A stretch of 64,000 nt of DNA from Nocardioides sp. 1609 (GTDB lineage Bacteria > Actinomycetota > Actinomycetes > Propionibacteriales > Nocardioidaceae). The stretch covers positions 1 to 64,000 of the forward strand of contig NZ_SPUJ01000003.1 of the NCBI RefSeq assembly GCF_004522105.1. The letters run 5' to 3'. Below are positions 1 through 8,625 of this stretch, one piece after another. Position numbers and translations under genes: made by a program. The first letter of the stretch is position 1; the number at the start of each line of letters is the position of its first letter. The notes below the pieces were generated by a model. That model did not search any database. It saw only the letters and a list, made by a program, of their open reading frames with translations, and was not told the origin of the DNA.

Positions 1-269
1 TCAAACTCCAGCCTGACCAGTTTCAAGCCGAGCACCCACCGCTCACATGCCCGACCACGCCGCCCCGCTCGCGCGGCCACGGCGCTGATAGCTCGCTTCC
101 TGGGCGCTTCTTTCCGCCGCCTCTGGGCAGGTCAATCCGCACAGTCATGCCGATGGTCGGGCACAAGCGCTGCCAGTCACACGACAAGGAGACCGCTCCC
201 GAGCAGCGGGTGTCAGGCTTCGCGAGGTCGAAACAAGGGAGGTTCTAATCCCGCGAAACGCCCGTCGAA

Positions 270-710
270 TTAGCGCCTGCAAAACTTGACTGCGCCCGCC
301 ACCCACCCGTCGTCATGCATTTTCGCGAATACAAGCCGTGTGGCACGACCAGAGGCTGCATGGAACAGCACTCGCGCTGACCCGTCGCCCTCGCGGGCGA
401 CTTGAAAGCGGCGGTCGCCGTTCAAGGCCCAGGCTTGTGCGAACCGTTTCAGACCCATGACACCTGGCCCGCCGTGATCGAGGTAGCCAGTCGCGCCCCA
501 GCAGTCTGTGGTCTGCGCCGTAGATGGTGACCTTTCACCAGCGGCTGAGGCCGTGGCTGGGGCCGTGGCCGTGGCGACTCCGGCTCCCGTCGTGATCGTG
601 GCCGCTGTGGCTTCGCTGGGCTGACCTTCGGCAGCGCCCGCAGCCAATCCGCAACCGGCAACAACCGCGCTCGTCACCCAGGCCGCTAGGACTCTGCATC
701 GCATGCTCAC
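270..710 (-). CDS. Putative lipoprotein of unknown function
   Basis: The 146-residue product opens with a signal peptide ending in a lipobox (VAGC, cysteine about residue 20), so it is probably exported and lipid-anchored. A low-complexity Ala/Thr-rich linker (about residues 25-65) follows, then a compact C-terminal part with two cysteines (TTDCWG and a final KFCRR) that may form a disulfide. I do not recognise the family. The start is GTG at 710 with an in-frame ATG at 704. Codon bias is weaker than in genes right of 3 kb, in keeping with an accessory region. No operon partner is visible. Confidence 0.5.
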   Translation of the reverse strand: MSMRCRVLAAWVTSAVVAGCGLAAGAAEGQPSEATAATITTGAGVATATAPATASAAGERSPSTAQTTDCWGATGYLDHGGPGVMGLKRFAQAWALNGDRRFQVAREGDGSARVLFHAASGRATRLVFAKMHDDGWVAGAVKFCRR

Positions 711-935
711 ATTGTGCTAGACGCGGTGGCCAAGGCCTGCCGTTCCAGCCGACTTTCGCCTCCACCAGCAGCGACAGCGCGAAGCAGAGCGCCTGGCGGC
801 GTCCTGGCGTCGCGCCCAGGACCAGGCGACCCGTACCAAGGCGCGCAGGCGCTTCGGTCGCTGGGAATCACGATCAGGTGGCGTCTCCAACGAATCGGCG
901 GCACGGCCTAATCTCGTCGGGCAGGATTCCGTCTC

Positions 936-1535
936 ATGCGCACGCTGATCTCGGTAGCCGTCCTTACTCTCACCCTCACCGCCTGCGGTGGAGGCGACGA
1001 GCCGCAAACCGGCCCGACAGAGACGGTCACGGTCACTTCGACGCCGACGTTCCTCGGCGACCCGACCGAAGCCGTGACCGAAACGCCTACCGAGGAGGCG
1101 GACCCCTTCGCACCGAACATCGGAGACCGGTCGTTGAAGGTGGGGCAGCCCCGAATTGGGACGGGCATCACGACCGTGCTGCTTGAGACCGACCTCGGGG
1201 TCACAGAGCAGTACCGCGATCCCGAGCAGGGCAACCAGTACTACGGTCTCCGAGTCAGCACCTGCGTGCGGAAGGACTTCGACACGGCCGCCGATGGCGA
1301 CGTCTACTCGACCTACCCGGGTGAGTGGTACGCCGTGACGAAGTCAGGCGACGAGTACACGTCGAGCTCGTCGTACAGCGACTTCCCATCCCCGAAGTAC
1401 CCCGAGAACGTGACGGTCGCACCGGGCACGTGCGTGAAGGGGTGGATCGCTATCGAGGTGCCTGAGGACGTATCCAAGTACGAGAAGCTCGTCTACCGGC
1501 CGGGCGGCGAGACTATCGCCGAGTGGATCCTCTAA
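936..1535 (+). CDS. Putative lipoprotein with DUF4352-like domain
   Basis: The 199-residue product has a signal peptide with a clear lipobox (LTAC, cysteine about residue 17), a Thr/Glu/Pro-rich linker to about residue 55, then a beta-rich domain (SLKVGQPR, then VAPGTCVKGWIAIEVP, ending in EWIL). The pattern resembles the extracellular DUF4352 immunoglobulin-like fold, where a late G-x-C/V-x-G-W strand is typical; that assignment is by eye. It is probably a cell-surface lipoprotein of unknown role. A possible -10 (TAATCT) lies about 25 nt upstream of the ATG. It stands alone between non-coding stretches. Confidence 0.6.
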   Translation: MRTLISVAVLTLTLTACGGGDEPQTGPTETVTVTSTPTFLGDPTEAVTETPTEEADPFAPNIGDRSLKVGQPRIGTGITTVLLETDLGVTEQYRDPEQGNQYYGLRVSTCVRKDFDTAADGDVYSTYPGEWYAVTKSGDEYTSSSSYSDFPSPKYPENVTVAPGTCVKGWIAIEVPEDVSKYEKLVYRPGGETIAEWIL

Positions 1536-1720
1536 CGCGCTGTGCCTGGCGGGCGGTCCTGAGCCGCTGCAGCCGGTGCACAAGGACCATTGAGTCCGTT
1601 GGCTGAGCGTGACGCGACCCTGCGCAGGGTCTGCCACGAAGCCTGGCGGTGTCGCTCCTGCCCGCCGCACGCATCGAGGCATGTTCTCGGTTGAGCCTCG
1701 GCGCGCGGCATGGTCGGGCG

Positions 1721-1990
1721 TCAGGCCAAGTCCTCGAACGACTCTTCGCGGGTCGCCAACACATCCAGGCGCAGTCCTCGACACCCGTCAGGAGCGCGAT
1801 CTCCGGGCCCGTTAGGGCCTCGCGATCCGGGTGAAGCGCGACAGCTCCATCCAGAAACTGGATACGGAGTCCCAATCCCGGTCCCCTCCTGCGTGCGCTG
1901 AACGCGCTTGGGAACCAGACCGCGTAGTGCATCCGCGTAGCCCACCTCGCCATCGGACAGGGTGCGCCCACCTGCCTCCACCATCGGCAT
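1721..1990 (-). pseudogene. Frameshifted remnant of a small hypothetical gene
   Basis: Protein-like sequence switches frame twice on the minus strand. The 1990 frame reads sensibly (RTLSDGEVGYADALRGL) to about 1871. The neighbouring frame continues with LRIQFLDGAVALHPD, GPEIALL and WMCWRP down to about 1750. The first frame then ends with EESFEDLA and a stop at 1721. The two shifts (one extra base near 1870, one missing near 1749) compensate, so an intact product of about 89 residues can be imagined. It may be a decayed gene or carry sequencing errors. The family is unknown and the N-terminus is uncertain. Confidence 0.4.
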
Positions 1991-2048
1991 CTTGCTCGAT
2001 GGGAGGAGTTCGGCCTTCAGCGAGACCAGATCGACTTATGGTTCGCGA

Positions 2049-2573
2049 GTGCAGAAGATCCCCTCCACCGCGGTCGCAATGTTCGCGGCCGGCCTGACCG
2101 GCGTCATGCTGACCATCACCGCGGCCCCCGCCGTTGCCGATTCGACCACTTTCCGCGACCCACGCGGCGATGCGCCCGCGAGGTACGACCTCACAACGGT
2201 CTCCGTGGACAACACTCCCGACCGATTCACCGTGCGGGTCCGACTGCGCGACCTACGCGCCCGTGGCACCCAGATCTTCGGTGTCGGCATCTCATCCCTC
2301 GACTCCTCGACGTACTACTCGGTCCACACCGTGCGGCGGCCCTCCAGCGCAGTCACGACTGAGCTCACCCGCTACGACGACGGATCGGCAACCGTCCCCT
2401 GTCGGATCGGCAGCACCTGGCGGCCCAAGGCTGACATCATCCGTGTCTCGCTGCCGCGGGGGTGCCTGAGTACTCGCGGAGCACTGCGTGTGTCGGTCTT
2501 CATCGGTGTCGGTGACGGGTCTGCTGGCGACCCCACCGACTTCACCAAGACCGTCCGCGTCGGTCAGAGCTGA
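2049..2573 (+). CDS. Secreted protein of unknown function
   Basis: I place the start at GTG 2049, because from there the product begins with a good Sec signal peptide (QKIPSTAVAMFAAGLTG then a hydrophobic run to APAVADS, cleavage about residue 31). ATG 2079 is possible, and an ATG at 1962 would add a polar stretch that breaks the signal. The mature part (about 145 residues) starts TTFRDPRGDAPARYDLT, a pattern seen in predicted exported beta-sandwich proteins of actinobacteria, and has two cysteines (VPCRIGS, RGCLST) that could pair. No catalytic motif is visible and the role is unknown. Confidence 0.55.
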   Translation: MQKIPSTAVAMFAAGLTGVMLTITAAPAVADSTTFRDPRGDAPARYDLTTVSVDNTPDRFTVRVRLRDLRARGTQIFGVGISSLDSSTYYSVHTVRRPSSAVTTELTRYDDGSATVPCRIGSTWRPKADIIRVSLPRGCLSTRGALRVSVFIGVGDGSAGDPTDFTKTVRVGQS

Positions 2574-2922
2574 GGAGGGACTGCGTCTCACCCCGCTTTA
2601 GGTCGAAGGAACCAACTTGTACGACCCGCGGGCTGCCGCGCCGCAAGAGTGCAGACTCGGGCGTCCCCATGAGTAGTTGCTGCCCACGCGGCCCGAGACG
2701 CACGCTCGGCCTTCGTCCGGTGCGCGCAGGTCGGGCTGGTGTCGAGACTCTCGGTGGCTTCCATGCAGAGCGATATCGGCAGATTCGCTCGATGCTGTAC
2801 GGGCCCATGCACCCCCGACGACAGCCCGAGCGCCAGGAGTAGTTGGCCCCCAGCAGGCTCCCAGCATCCAAGAGCCCGGGCTCAGCCGCCCCAGTCGTGC
2901 ACAGCCCCGCGTCCAGAAGCAG
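2574..2922. other. Gene-poor stretch beside tRNA-Arg
   Basis: No convincing gene is seen here on either strand: the open frames are short, rich in Arg, Ser and Cys, and show no third-position GC preference. One near-repeat is visible, with CAACTACTC on the minus strand in similar contexts near 2675 and 2845. No integrase, transposase or copy of the tRNA 3' end was found. Confidence 0.5.
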
Positions 2923-2958
2923 CGGAACCGCAGGTCAGCGGGCTGACCTGCGGTTCCG
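2923..2958 (-). terminator. Hairpin terminator of tRNA-Arg
   Basis: A perfect 17-bp inverted repeat (CGGAACCGCAGGTCAGC, two-base loop GG, reverse complement) lies 7 nt beyond the 3' end of tRNA-Arg on its transcribed side. No U-tract follows, which is usual for actinobacterial terminators. Confidence 0.65.
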
Positions 2959-2965
2959 TGTGCTG

Positions 2966-3038
2966 CGCGCCTGTAGGGATTCGAACCCCAAACCTTCTGA
3001 TCCGTAGTCAGATGCTCTATCCGTTGAGCTACAGGCGC
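2966..3038 (-). tRNA. tRNA-Arg (anticodon ACG)
   Basis: A 73-nt cloverleaf can be folded by hand on the minus strand: acceptor stem GCGCCTG with CAGGCGC, D arm GCTC...GAGC, anticodon stem TCTGA/TCAGA around loop CTACGGA, and T loop TTCGAAT. The anticodon ACG decodes CGU, and CGC/CGA when inosine-modified. CCA is not encoded. The accessory-looking region 1-2960 lies just past its 3' end, the usual insertion side for tRNA-integrating elements. Confidence 0.95.
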
Positions 3039-3093
3039 CCGTCACTCGTGGTGCAGCGACCCCGCGAGGTTACTAGACCGCCGCGGGCTGGTC

Positions 3094-4956
3094 CTAATCA
3101 GTGCCGGACGACGTCGCGTCGGCCTCCGCCTCGAGGGCGGCGACGACGCGGCGGTGCGCCTCCCAGATCTCCTCGGGCAGGCCGTCGAACTGGCGCAGGT
3201 GCTCCTCGCGGAACCCCATCTCCTGCCGCCACCGGTCGACGTCGATGGTGAGGAGGCGGTCGAGGTCGGCCGCGGGCAGGTCCAGCCCGACGAGCTCCAG
3301 CTCCTCGGCGGTCGGGATGACACCGACCGGGGTCTGGCGGCCGGTGACCTCGCCGGCCTGGTAGCGGACCAGCCAGAGCAGCGGGCGGAGGTTCTCGCGG
3401 TAGCCGGGCCACAGGAAGTGGCCGTCGCCGTCGTCGCCCAGGTCCTTCTGGAACCAGTTGACGTGGGCGAAGATCGGCTGCTGGGTGGCCGCGCCGATGA
3501 TCTTCAGCCAGTGCGCGGCGTAGTCGGCCTCGGCGTAGGCCAGGAACGGGCGCATCGACATCGGGTCGTAGCGCAGCTGGCCGTCGAGCCCGTCGGCGGC
3601 GAACGTCGCCTCCGCGCCGAGGGTGAGCCCGTCGTACACGCCCTCGGCGAGGTCGGTGATCGCGCGCACCAGTGGCTCGCGGTCGCTGGTCCGGCCGCCG
3701 AAGATGATCGCGTCGACCGGGACGCCGGCGGGCGTCTCGAAGTCGGGGGCGACGTTCGGCACGTTGGCCAGCGTCGTGGTGAACCGGCTGTTGGGGTGCG
3801 CCCACGGGGCGGCGTCGCCGTCCTCGCGGTCGGCGATCCGCTCGCCCTTCCAGTCCTCCCAGCCGTCGTCGGTCGGCTTCGGTCCCTTGCCCTCCCACCA
3901 GACCTCCCGCGTGGTCGGGTTGTAGGCGACGTTGGTGAAGATGGCGCCGGTGCCGGGCTCGATCGAGCGCAGCGCGGTCGGGTTGGTGTGCTCGTTGGTG
4001 TCCTTGGCGACGCCGAAGACGCCGTTCTCGGGGTTCATCGCGTAGATCCGGCCGTCGTCGCCGACCCACAGCCAGGCGATGTCGTCGCCGTAGAAGTCGA
4101 CGGTGTAGCGATCGCCCATCGCGTCGGGCGCCAGCGTCATCGCCAGGTTGGTCTTGCCCGACGCGCTCGGGAACCCGCCGCAGACGTGGTAGCGCTTGCC
4201 GGTCTCGTGGTCGGTGATCCCGAGGAGCATGAACTGCTCGGCCAGGAACCGGCCGGACGCGCGGCCGTCGTAGCAGGCCTGGCGCAGGCCGTGGGCGATC
4301 TTGCCGAGCAGCGCGTTGCCGCCGTACGACGAGCCGAAGTGCAGGATCGTCCGCTTGTCGGCGACGGTCACGAAGTAGCGCTGGTCCTCGGGCGTGCCCT
4401 GGCCCAGGCGGGGCAGGTCGCCGGTCACGTGGACGGCGCGCACGAAGCTGGCCGGGTCCTCGAGCGAGTCGAGGTGGGCGATGCCGACCCGCGCCATCCG
4501 GATCATGTGCAGCACGACCGGCCGGTTGTCGGTGAGCTCGACGCCGGCGGCGTACGCCTCGAGCGGGGAGCCGGGCGGCGCCATCAGGTAGGGGACGACG
4601 TACATCGTCCTGCCGCGGGACTGCCCGCGCATCCGCTCGAGCTGAGCCGCGCCCAGCTCGTCGCCGTCGTGCCAGTTGTTGTAGACACCCCGGTCGGCCG
4701 GGTTGCTCGTGGCGACGATCGTGCGCTCCTCCGAGCGCGCGGTGTCCTTCACGTAGCTGCGCGAGTAGTAGAGGCCCTCCCCGGCCGGCTGGAGCTCGCC
4801 GGCCTCCAGCGCCTCGGCGACCAGCCGGGCGTCGTCGGCCGCGTCGACGACCTCGATCCGGTCGGGCTCGGTCACCCCGGCCCAGAAGCTGACGTACTCA
4901 CGGACGTGGGGGTTCTGCAACCCCGCCTGGTCCAGGACCCGCTCGACATCGACCAT
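3094..4956 (-). CDS. Divergent GTP-type PEP carboxykinase paralogue
   Basis: The 620-residue protein aligns by eye along its whole length with GTP-dependent PEP carboxykinase (PEPCK, oxaloacetate + GTP to PEP + CO2 + GDP). It keeps [28 protein letters not shown] and FLWPG. Key positions differ from the canonical copy next door: GKK is GKI (Ile220 at the Mn-binding lysine, rat Lys244), AEHM is AEQF (Gln241 at His264), and FPSACGKTN is FPSASGKTN (Ser266 at the reactive Cys288). GGRR is GGRT and PGFGEN is PGYREN. The acidic metal residue and most of the nucleotide pocket remain. It may be inactive, regulatory, or use another substrate or metal. It is transcribed away from canonical pckG, 261 bp apart. 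GGAAGGGG precedes the ATG. Confidence 0.85.
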   Translation of the reverse strand: MVDVERVLDQAGLQNPHVREYVSFWAGVTEPDRIEVVDAADDARLVAEALEAGELQPAGEGLYYSRSYVKDTARSEERTIVATSNPADRGVYNNWHDGDELGAAQLERMRGQSRGRTMYVVPYLMAPPGSPLEAYAAGVELTDNRPVVLHMIRMARVGIAHLDSLEDPASFVRAVHVTGDLPRLGQGTPEDQRYFVTVADKRTILHFGSSYGGNALLGKIAHGLRQACYDGRASGRFLAEQFMLLGITDHETGKRYHVCGGFPSASGKTNLAMTLAPDAMGDRYTVDFYGDDIAWLWVGDDGRIYAMNPENGVFGVAKDTNEHTNPTALRSIEPGTGAIFTNVAYNPTTREVWWEGKGPKPTDDGWEDWKGERIADREDGDAAPWAHPNSRFTTTLANVPNVAPDFETPAGVPVDAIIFGGRTSDREPLVRAITDLAEGVYDGLTLGAEATFAADGLDGQLRYDPMSMRPFLAYAEADYAAHWLKIIGAATQQPIFAHVNWFQKDLGDDGDGHFLWPGYRENLRPLLWLVRYQAGEVTGRQTPVGVIPTAEELELVGLDLPAADLDRLLTIDVDRWRQEMGFREEHLRQFDGLPEEIWEAHRRVVAALEAEADATSSGTD

Positions 4957-5042
4957 CTCGTCGCCCCTTCCGGACCCCGTCCGGGGCCCGTCTGGCGCGC
5001 CACGCTACCCAGGCCGGAGGGGTCCGCGGCACCGGGTTCGGT

Positions 5043-5082
5043 TGGATCGATCCAGAACGTTTTGCCTGGTCAGAAGGCAAAA
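5043..5082. promoter_or_regulatory. Inverted repeats in the divergent PEPCK promoter region
   Basis: Two symmetrical sequences lie between the head-to-head PEPCK genes. TGGATCGATCCA (5043-5054) is a perfect 12-bp palindrome. TTTTGCC and GGCAAAA (5060-5066 and 5076-5082) form a 7-bp inverted repeat with a 9-nt spacer. Either could be an operator acting on one or both genes. The binding protein is unknown. Confidence 0.45.
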
Positions 5083-5217
5083 GCGAGGGGTGTGACACAC
5101 GCCACGACGCGTTGAACGATCCAATATGACGCCCTCCCGAGCCGGGATACCTTCGCCGCACTCGCCAGCAACGGTGCCAGCGATCAGTACCCGTTCGACG
5201 GCCTCCAGAGGACTCCC

Positions 5218-7053
5218 ATGACCGCCACGCAGGACCGCACCACCAGCCCCGACCCGAGCACCTTCCCCACCACCCACCAGGGCGTCGTCGACTTCGTCGC
5301 CGAGGTGGCCGCGCTGACCCAGCCGGACGCGATCCACTGGTGCACCGGCTCCGACGAGGAGTGGACCGAGCTCACCGAGGCACTCATGTCGACCGGCACG
5401 TTCACCCAGCTCGACCCGGCGATCAAGCCCAACTCCTTCTACGCCGCCTCCGACCCGATCGACGTGGCGCGCGTCGAGGACCGCACCTACATCTGCTCGG
5501 TCGACGAGAAGGACTGCGGGCCCACGAACAACTGGATGGACCCCGAGGCGATGAAGGACCTCATGCGCGGGCTGTACGCCGGCTGCATGAAGGGCCGCAC
5601 GATGTACGTCATCCCGTTCGTGATGGGTCACCTCGAGGCCGAGAAGCCGATGTTCGGCATCGAGCTCACCGACTCCGCCTACGTCACCGCCTCGATGCGC
5701 GTGATGGCGCGGATGGGCAGCAACGTCCTCGAGCGGTTGACCGAGCTCGACGCGCCGTTCGTGCAGGCCGTGCACTCGGTCGGCCACCCCCTCGCCGCCG
5801 GCGAGGCCGACGTGCGGTGGCCGTGCAACGACACCAAGTACATCGTGCAGTTCCCCGAGGAGCGCACGATCTGGTCCTACGGCTCCGGCTACGGCGGCAA
5901 CGCCCTGCTCGGCAAGAAGTGCTACGCGCTCCGCATCGCCAGCGTGATGGCCCGCGACGAGGGCTGGCTCGCCGAGCACATGCTGATCCTCAAGCTCACC
6001 AGCCCGCAGGGCGTGCGCAAGTACGTCGCGGCGGCGTTCCCCAGCGCCTGCGGCAAGACCAACCTGGCCATGCTCGAGCCGACCATCCCCGGCTGGAAGG
6101 TCGAGACCCTCGGCGACGACATCGCCTGGATGCGGATCGGCGAGGACGGCCGGCTCTGGGCGGTCAACCCCGAGTACGGCTTCTTCGGCGTCGCGCCCGG
6201 CACCAACGAGCACACCAACCCGAACGCGATGTCGACCATCAACAAGGGCAACTCGGTCTTCACCAACGTCGCGCTCACCGAGGACGGCGACGTGTGGTGG
6301 GAGGGCCTCGAGAACCCGCCGGCCCGGGCGACGTCCTGGAAGGGCGAGCCCTGGACGCCCGACTCCGAGGAGCTGTCCAGCCACCCCAACAGCCGCTACT
6401 GCACCCCCATCAAGCAGTGCGACATCCTCGCCGCCGAGTACGACGACCCGCGCGGCGTCCCGATCGACGCCATCCTCTTCGGCGGCCGGCGCAAGACCAC
6501 CGTCCCGCTCGTCTTCGAGGCCCGCGACTGGACCCACGGCACCTTCCTGGGCGCGACCCTGTCGTCGGAGACCACCGCGGCCGCCGTCGGCGCGGTCGGC
6601 GTCGTGCGCCGCGACCCGATGGCGATGCTGCCCTTCATCGGCTACAACGCCGGCGACTACTTCAGCCACTGGATCAACGTCGGCAAGGACAACGACGCCG
6701 CCAAGCTGCCCCGGATCTTCTACGTCAACTGGTTCCGCCGCGACGACGAGGGCGGCTTCCTCTGGCCCGGCTTCGGTGAGAACAGCCGGGTGCTGAAGTG
6801 GGTCGTGGAGCGGATCGACGGCCAGGCCGCCGCGGTGGAGACCCCGATCGGCCACGTGCCCGCGCCGGGCTCCCTCGACACCGACGGCCTCGACCTCACC
6901 GACGAGGCGCTCGAGGCAGCGCTCGCCGTCGACGTCGACGAGTGGCGCGCCGAGGTCCCGCAGATCCAGGAGTGGTTCGAGAAGTTCGGCGACGACCTCC
7001 CGGCCGTGCTCTGGACCGAGCTCGACGGCCTCAAGGCGCGCCTCGACGGCTGA
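5218..7053 (+). CDS. pckG: Phosphoenolpyruvate carboxykinase (GTP)
   Basis: This 611-residue cytosolic enzyme interconverts oxaloacetate + GTP and PEP + CO2 + GDP, the entry step of gluconeogenesis and an anaplerotic node. Canonical residues are all visible: [27 protein letters not shown] with Lys233-Lys234, His254 in AEHM, the P-loop FPSACGKTN with Cys278, GDD at 299-301, TNEHTNP, HPNSRYC, FGGRR, and NWF, GFLWPG, GEN near the C-terminus for guanine binding. Length is normal for the family. AGAGGA precedes the ATG. A strong hairpin follows at 7105-7132. It stands head to head with its altered paralogue. Confidence 0.97.
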   Translation: MTATQDRTTSPDPSTFPTTHQGVVDFVAEVAALTQPDAIHWCTGSDEEWTELTEALMSTGTFTQLDPAIKPNSFYAASDPIDVARVEDRTYICSVDEKDCGPTNNWMDPEAMKDLMRGLYAGCMKGRTMYVIPFVMGHLEAEKPMFGIELTDSAYVTASMRVMARMGSNVLERLTELDAPFVQAVHSVGHPLAAGEADVRWPCNDTKYIVQFPEERTIWSYGSGYGGNALLGKKCYALRIASVMARDEGWLAEHMLILKLTSPQGVRKYVAAAFPSACGKTNLAMLEPTIPGWKVETLGDDIAWMRIGEDGRLWAVNPEYGFFGVAPGTNEHTNPNAMSTINKGNSVFTNVALTEDGDVWWEGLENPPARATSWKGEPWTPDSEELSSHPNSRYCTPIKQCDILAAEYDDPRGVPIDAILFGGRRKTTVPLVFEARDWTHGTFLGATLSSETTAAAVGAVGVVRRDPMAMLPFIGYNAGDYFSHWINVGKDNDAAKLPRIFYVNWFRRDDEGGFLWPGFGENSRVLKWVVERIDGQAAAVETPIGHVPAPGSLDTDGLDLTDEALEAALAVDVDEWRAEVPQIQEWFEKFGDDLPAVLWTELDGLKARLDG

Positions 7054-7104
7054 CCCCTCCCCCGACCGGCGCCACGACGTCCCGCGGCGCAGGGACCCGA
7101 CCGA

Positions 7105-7132
7105 GCCCCGCTCCCGCGTGCGGGGGCGGGGC
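7105..7132 (+). terminator. Hairpin terminator after pckG
   Basis: A 13-bp GC-rich inverted repeat (GCCCCGCTCCCGC, loop GT, then the complementary arm with one G-U pair) lies about 50 nt past the pckG stop. No U-tract follows. Confidence 0.6.
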
Positions 7133-7198
7133 GTGGTCGTCTCAGTAGGATCACCCCACGCGCGGGACCAGCGCACCCACGGAGGTGAGGGCAGCACC

Positions 7199-8209
7199 AT
7201 GACGTACGGTCCCGACGAGCGCGCGCTGTTCCAGGACGGCGCCGCCACCCTCTACGAGGCGATCGTGTCGTCCGGCGGCATCGACGAGGGCGATCCCCGG
7301 ATCGGCGAGACCGGCCCGGAGCGCGCGGCGTTCGACCTGCTGGTCGAGCTCGGGCTGGTCCAGCTCGACAAGGACAGCGAGCGCTGGACCCCCGAGGACC
7401 CCGCCACCGTGCAGTCCCGCGTCGTCTCGCCGCTCAGCCAGCAGGCCTCGACCCTGATGGCGGAGTCGTCGGAGTGGGCGCGGGCGTTCGGGGCGCTGAG
7501 CCAGTCGTGGCGACGCTCGCCGCTGTCGACGGCGCGCGGCCCGTTCACCTACCTCCACCTCGACGCGATCGGCCCGTTCCTGGCCGGCCTGGTCTCCGAG
7601 GCCGAGGAGGAGATGCTCACCGCCCAGCCGCAGACCGGGCGCGACGCGGCCTCCCTCGCCGCGGCCGCGCTGCGGGACACCGCGATGCTCGAGCGTGGCA
7701 CCAAGATGCGCACGCTCTACCAGCACAGCGCCCGCCGCAGCGCGTTCACGGCCAAGTACGTCGCCGCGGTGACCGACCGCGGCGCCGAGGTGCGCACCCT
7801 CGACGAGTTCTTCAACCGGATGATCGTCGTGGACCGCCGGGTCGCGGTCATCCCGGCCAGCGACGACCTCCAGAGCGCGATCGCGGTCCGCGAGCCGTCG
7901 GTCGTGGCCTACCTCGTCGACATCTTCGAGCGCACCTGGGAACGGGCCCGGCCCTTCACCAACCGCGAGACCACCACGCTCAAGGACATCGCCGCCGAGC
8001 AGCGCGCCATGACGATCCGGATGCTGATCGAGGGCCACTCCGACCCCGTCAGCGCGAAGCGGCTGGGCGTGAGCCCCCGCACGTACGCCGGGTACGTGGC
8101 CGACCTCAAGGGCGAGTACGAGTCGGAGACCCGCTTCCAGCTCGGCTACGCCATGGGGCGGGCCGGCGTCTCCGGCCACGAGGCCGTCGAGGAGCGCGAC
8201 GAGGCCTGA
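7199..8209 (+). CDS. LuxR-type helix-turn-helix regulator
   Basis: The start at ATG 7199 is fixed by GGAGGTGA about 10 nt upstream, giving 336 residues. The N-terminal part (about 1-100) looks like a winged-helix or TrmB-like module. The middle (about 150-270) resembles the TrmB/phospholipase-D-like sensor region, with RTLDEFFNRMIVVDRRVAVIP. The C-terminus (about 270-325) carries a LuxR-type HTH (MTIRMLIEGHSDPVSAKRLGVS). Such proteins are common, poorly characterised actinobacterial regulators. A possible -10 (TAGGAT, 7148) gives a leader of about 45 nt. It may be separated from pckG by the terminator. The target is unknown. Confidence 0.7.
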   Translation: MTYGPDERALFQDGAATLYEAIVSSGGIDEGDPRIGETGPERAAFDLLVELGLVQLDKDSERWTPEDPATVQSRVVSPLSQQASTLMAESSEWARAFGALSQSWRRSPLSTARGPFTYLHLDAIGPFLAGLVSEAEEEMLTAQPQTGRDAASLAAAALRDTAMLERGTKMRTLYQHSARRSAFTAKYVAAVTDRGAEVRTLDEFFNRMIVVDRRVAVIPASDDLQSAIAVREPSVVAYLVDIFERTWERARPFTNRETTTLKDIAAEQRAMTIRMLIEGHSDPVSAKRLGVSPRTYAGYVADLKGEYESETRFQLGYAMGRAGVSGHEAVEERDEA

Positions 8210-8256
8210 GACGCCGCCGGCGCCTCAGGCCTCGAGGATGGTGAGCTGCTGGGGAC

Positions 8257-8394
8257 TCAGGGTCCCGGGCGGCACAGGCCGCCACACCCCCAGCTCGAGT
8301 CGCTGGCGTCGGCAGCGGGTGCGGTGATGCCGACCAGGGAGACCCCCAGGACGGCGGCCGCTGCGGTCAGGCAGAGCTTGCGCGCGAACCTCAT
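8257..8394 (-). CDS. Tiny secreted peptide ending DSSWGCGGLCRPGP
   Basis: A 45-residue ORF starts at ATG 8394 with AAGGTG about 8 nt upstream. Residues 1-31 form a complete Sec signal peptide: MRFARK, a hydrophobic core, then ITAPAADA. The predicted mature peptide is only about 14 residues with a Cys-x3-Cys pair and Trp, ending Pro-Gly-Pro. A secreted signal, a modified peptide precursor or a bacteriocin-like peptide are all possible. No modification or export gene lies beside it. It is downstream of tRNA-Ser and its terminator on the same strand. Confidence 0.55.
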   Translation of the reverse strand: MRFARKLCLTAAAAVLGVSLVGITAPAADASDSSWGCGGLCRPGP

Positions 8395-8625
8395 GTGATG
8401 AACACCTTCTCGTCTCGGACCGCGGAGGGTCCGTTCACCGATTCTGTGTCGTGCCGGCCCTCGACGTGGGGTCGAACGCCGTTCATCTTCCTGCAGTGCA
8501 GAGTGATGCAGCCCCGGGATCCGCATCGTGCCCGGGCCTCACGTACCCATGATCGGGGATGGCAAACCTCGTCAACACCGGAAAATTCCGGGGCCGCGCG
8601 GAGACCCCGGCGCGGCACACGGGTG

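Noticed and set aside
1..2965. Integrated phage or transposon
   Set aside because: No integrase, transposase or duplicated tRNA end is visible within the window; only the island-edge suspicion is kept.
2739..3251. Plus-strand protein across tRNA-Arg
   Set aside because: The frame runs through the tRNA gene and the PEPCK 3' end, with no domain or ribosome site.
3094..4956. Pyrophosphate-dependent PEPCK or ATP-type PEPCK
   Set aside because: Length, [16 protein letters not shown] and HPNSRF match the GTP family; the PPi enzyme is much larger and the ATP family has a different P-loop.
5093..5113. CRP/GlxR-type site (TGTGA-N6-TCACA) before pckG
   Set aside because: Only the first half (TGTGA) matches; the second half is CCACG.
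3154..5115. Long open frame on the plus strand opposite the divergent PEPCK gene
   Set aside because: It mirrors the high-GC third positions of the real gene; the translation is Val/Ala/Gly/Asp/His-rich with no motifs, as in other antisense frames of GC-rich DNA.
5005..7248. Long minus-strand frame opposite pckG
   Set aside because: It is an antisense shadow of a canonical gene, with the typical His/Asp/Val/Gly-biased composition.
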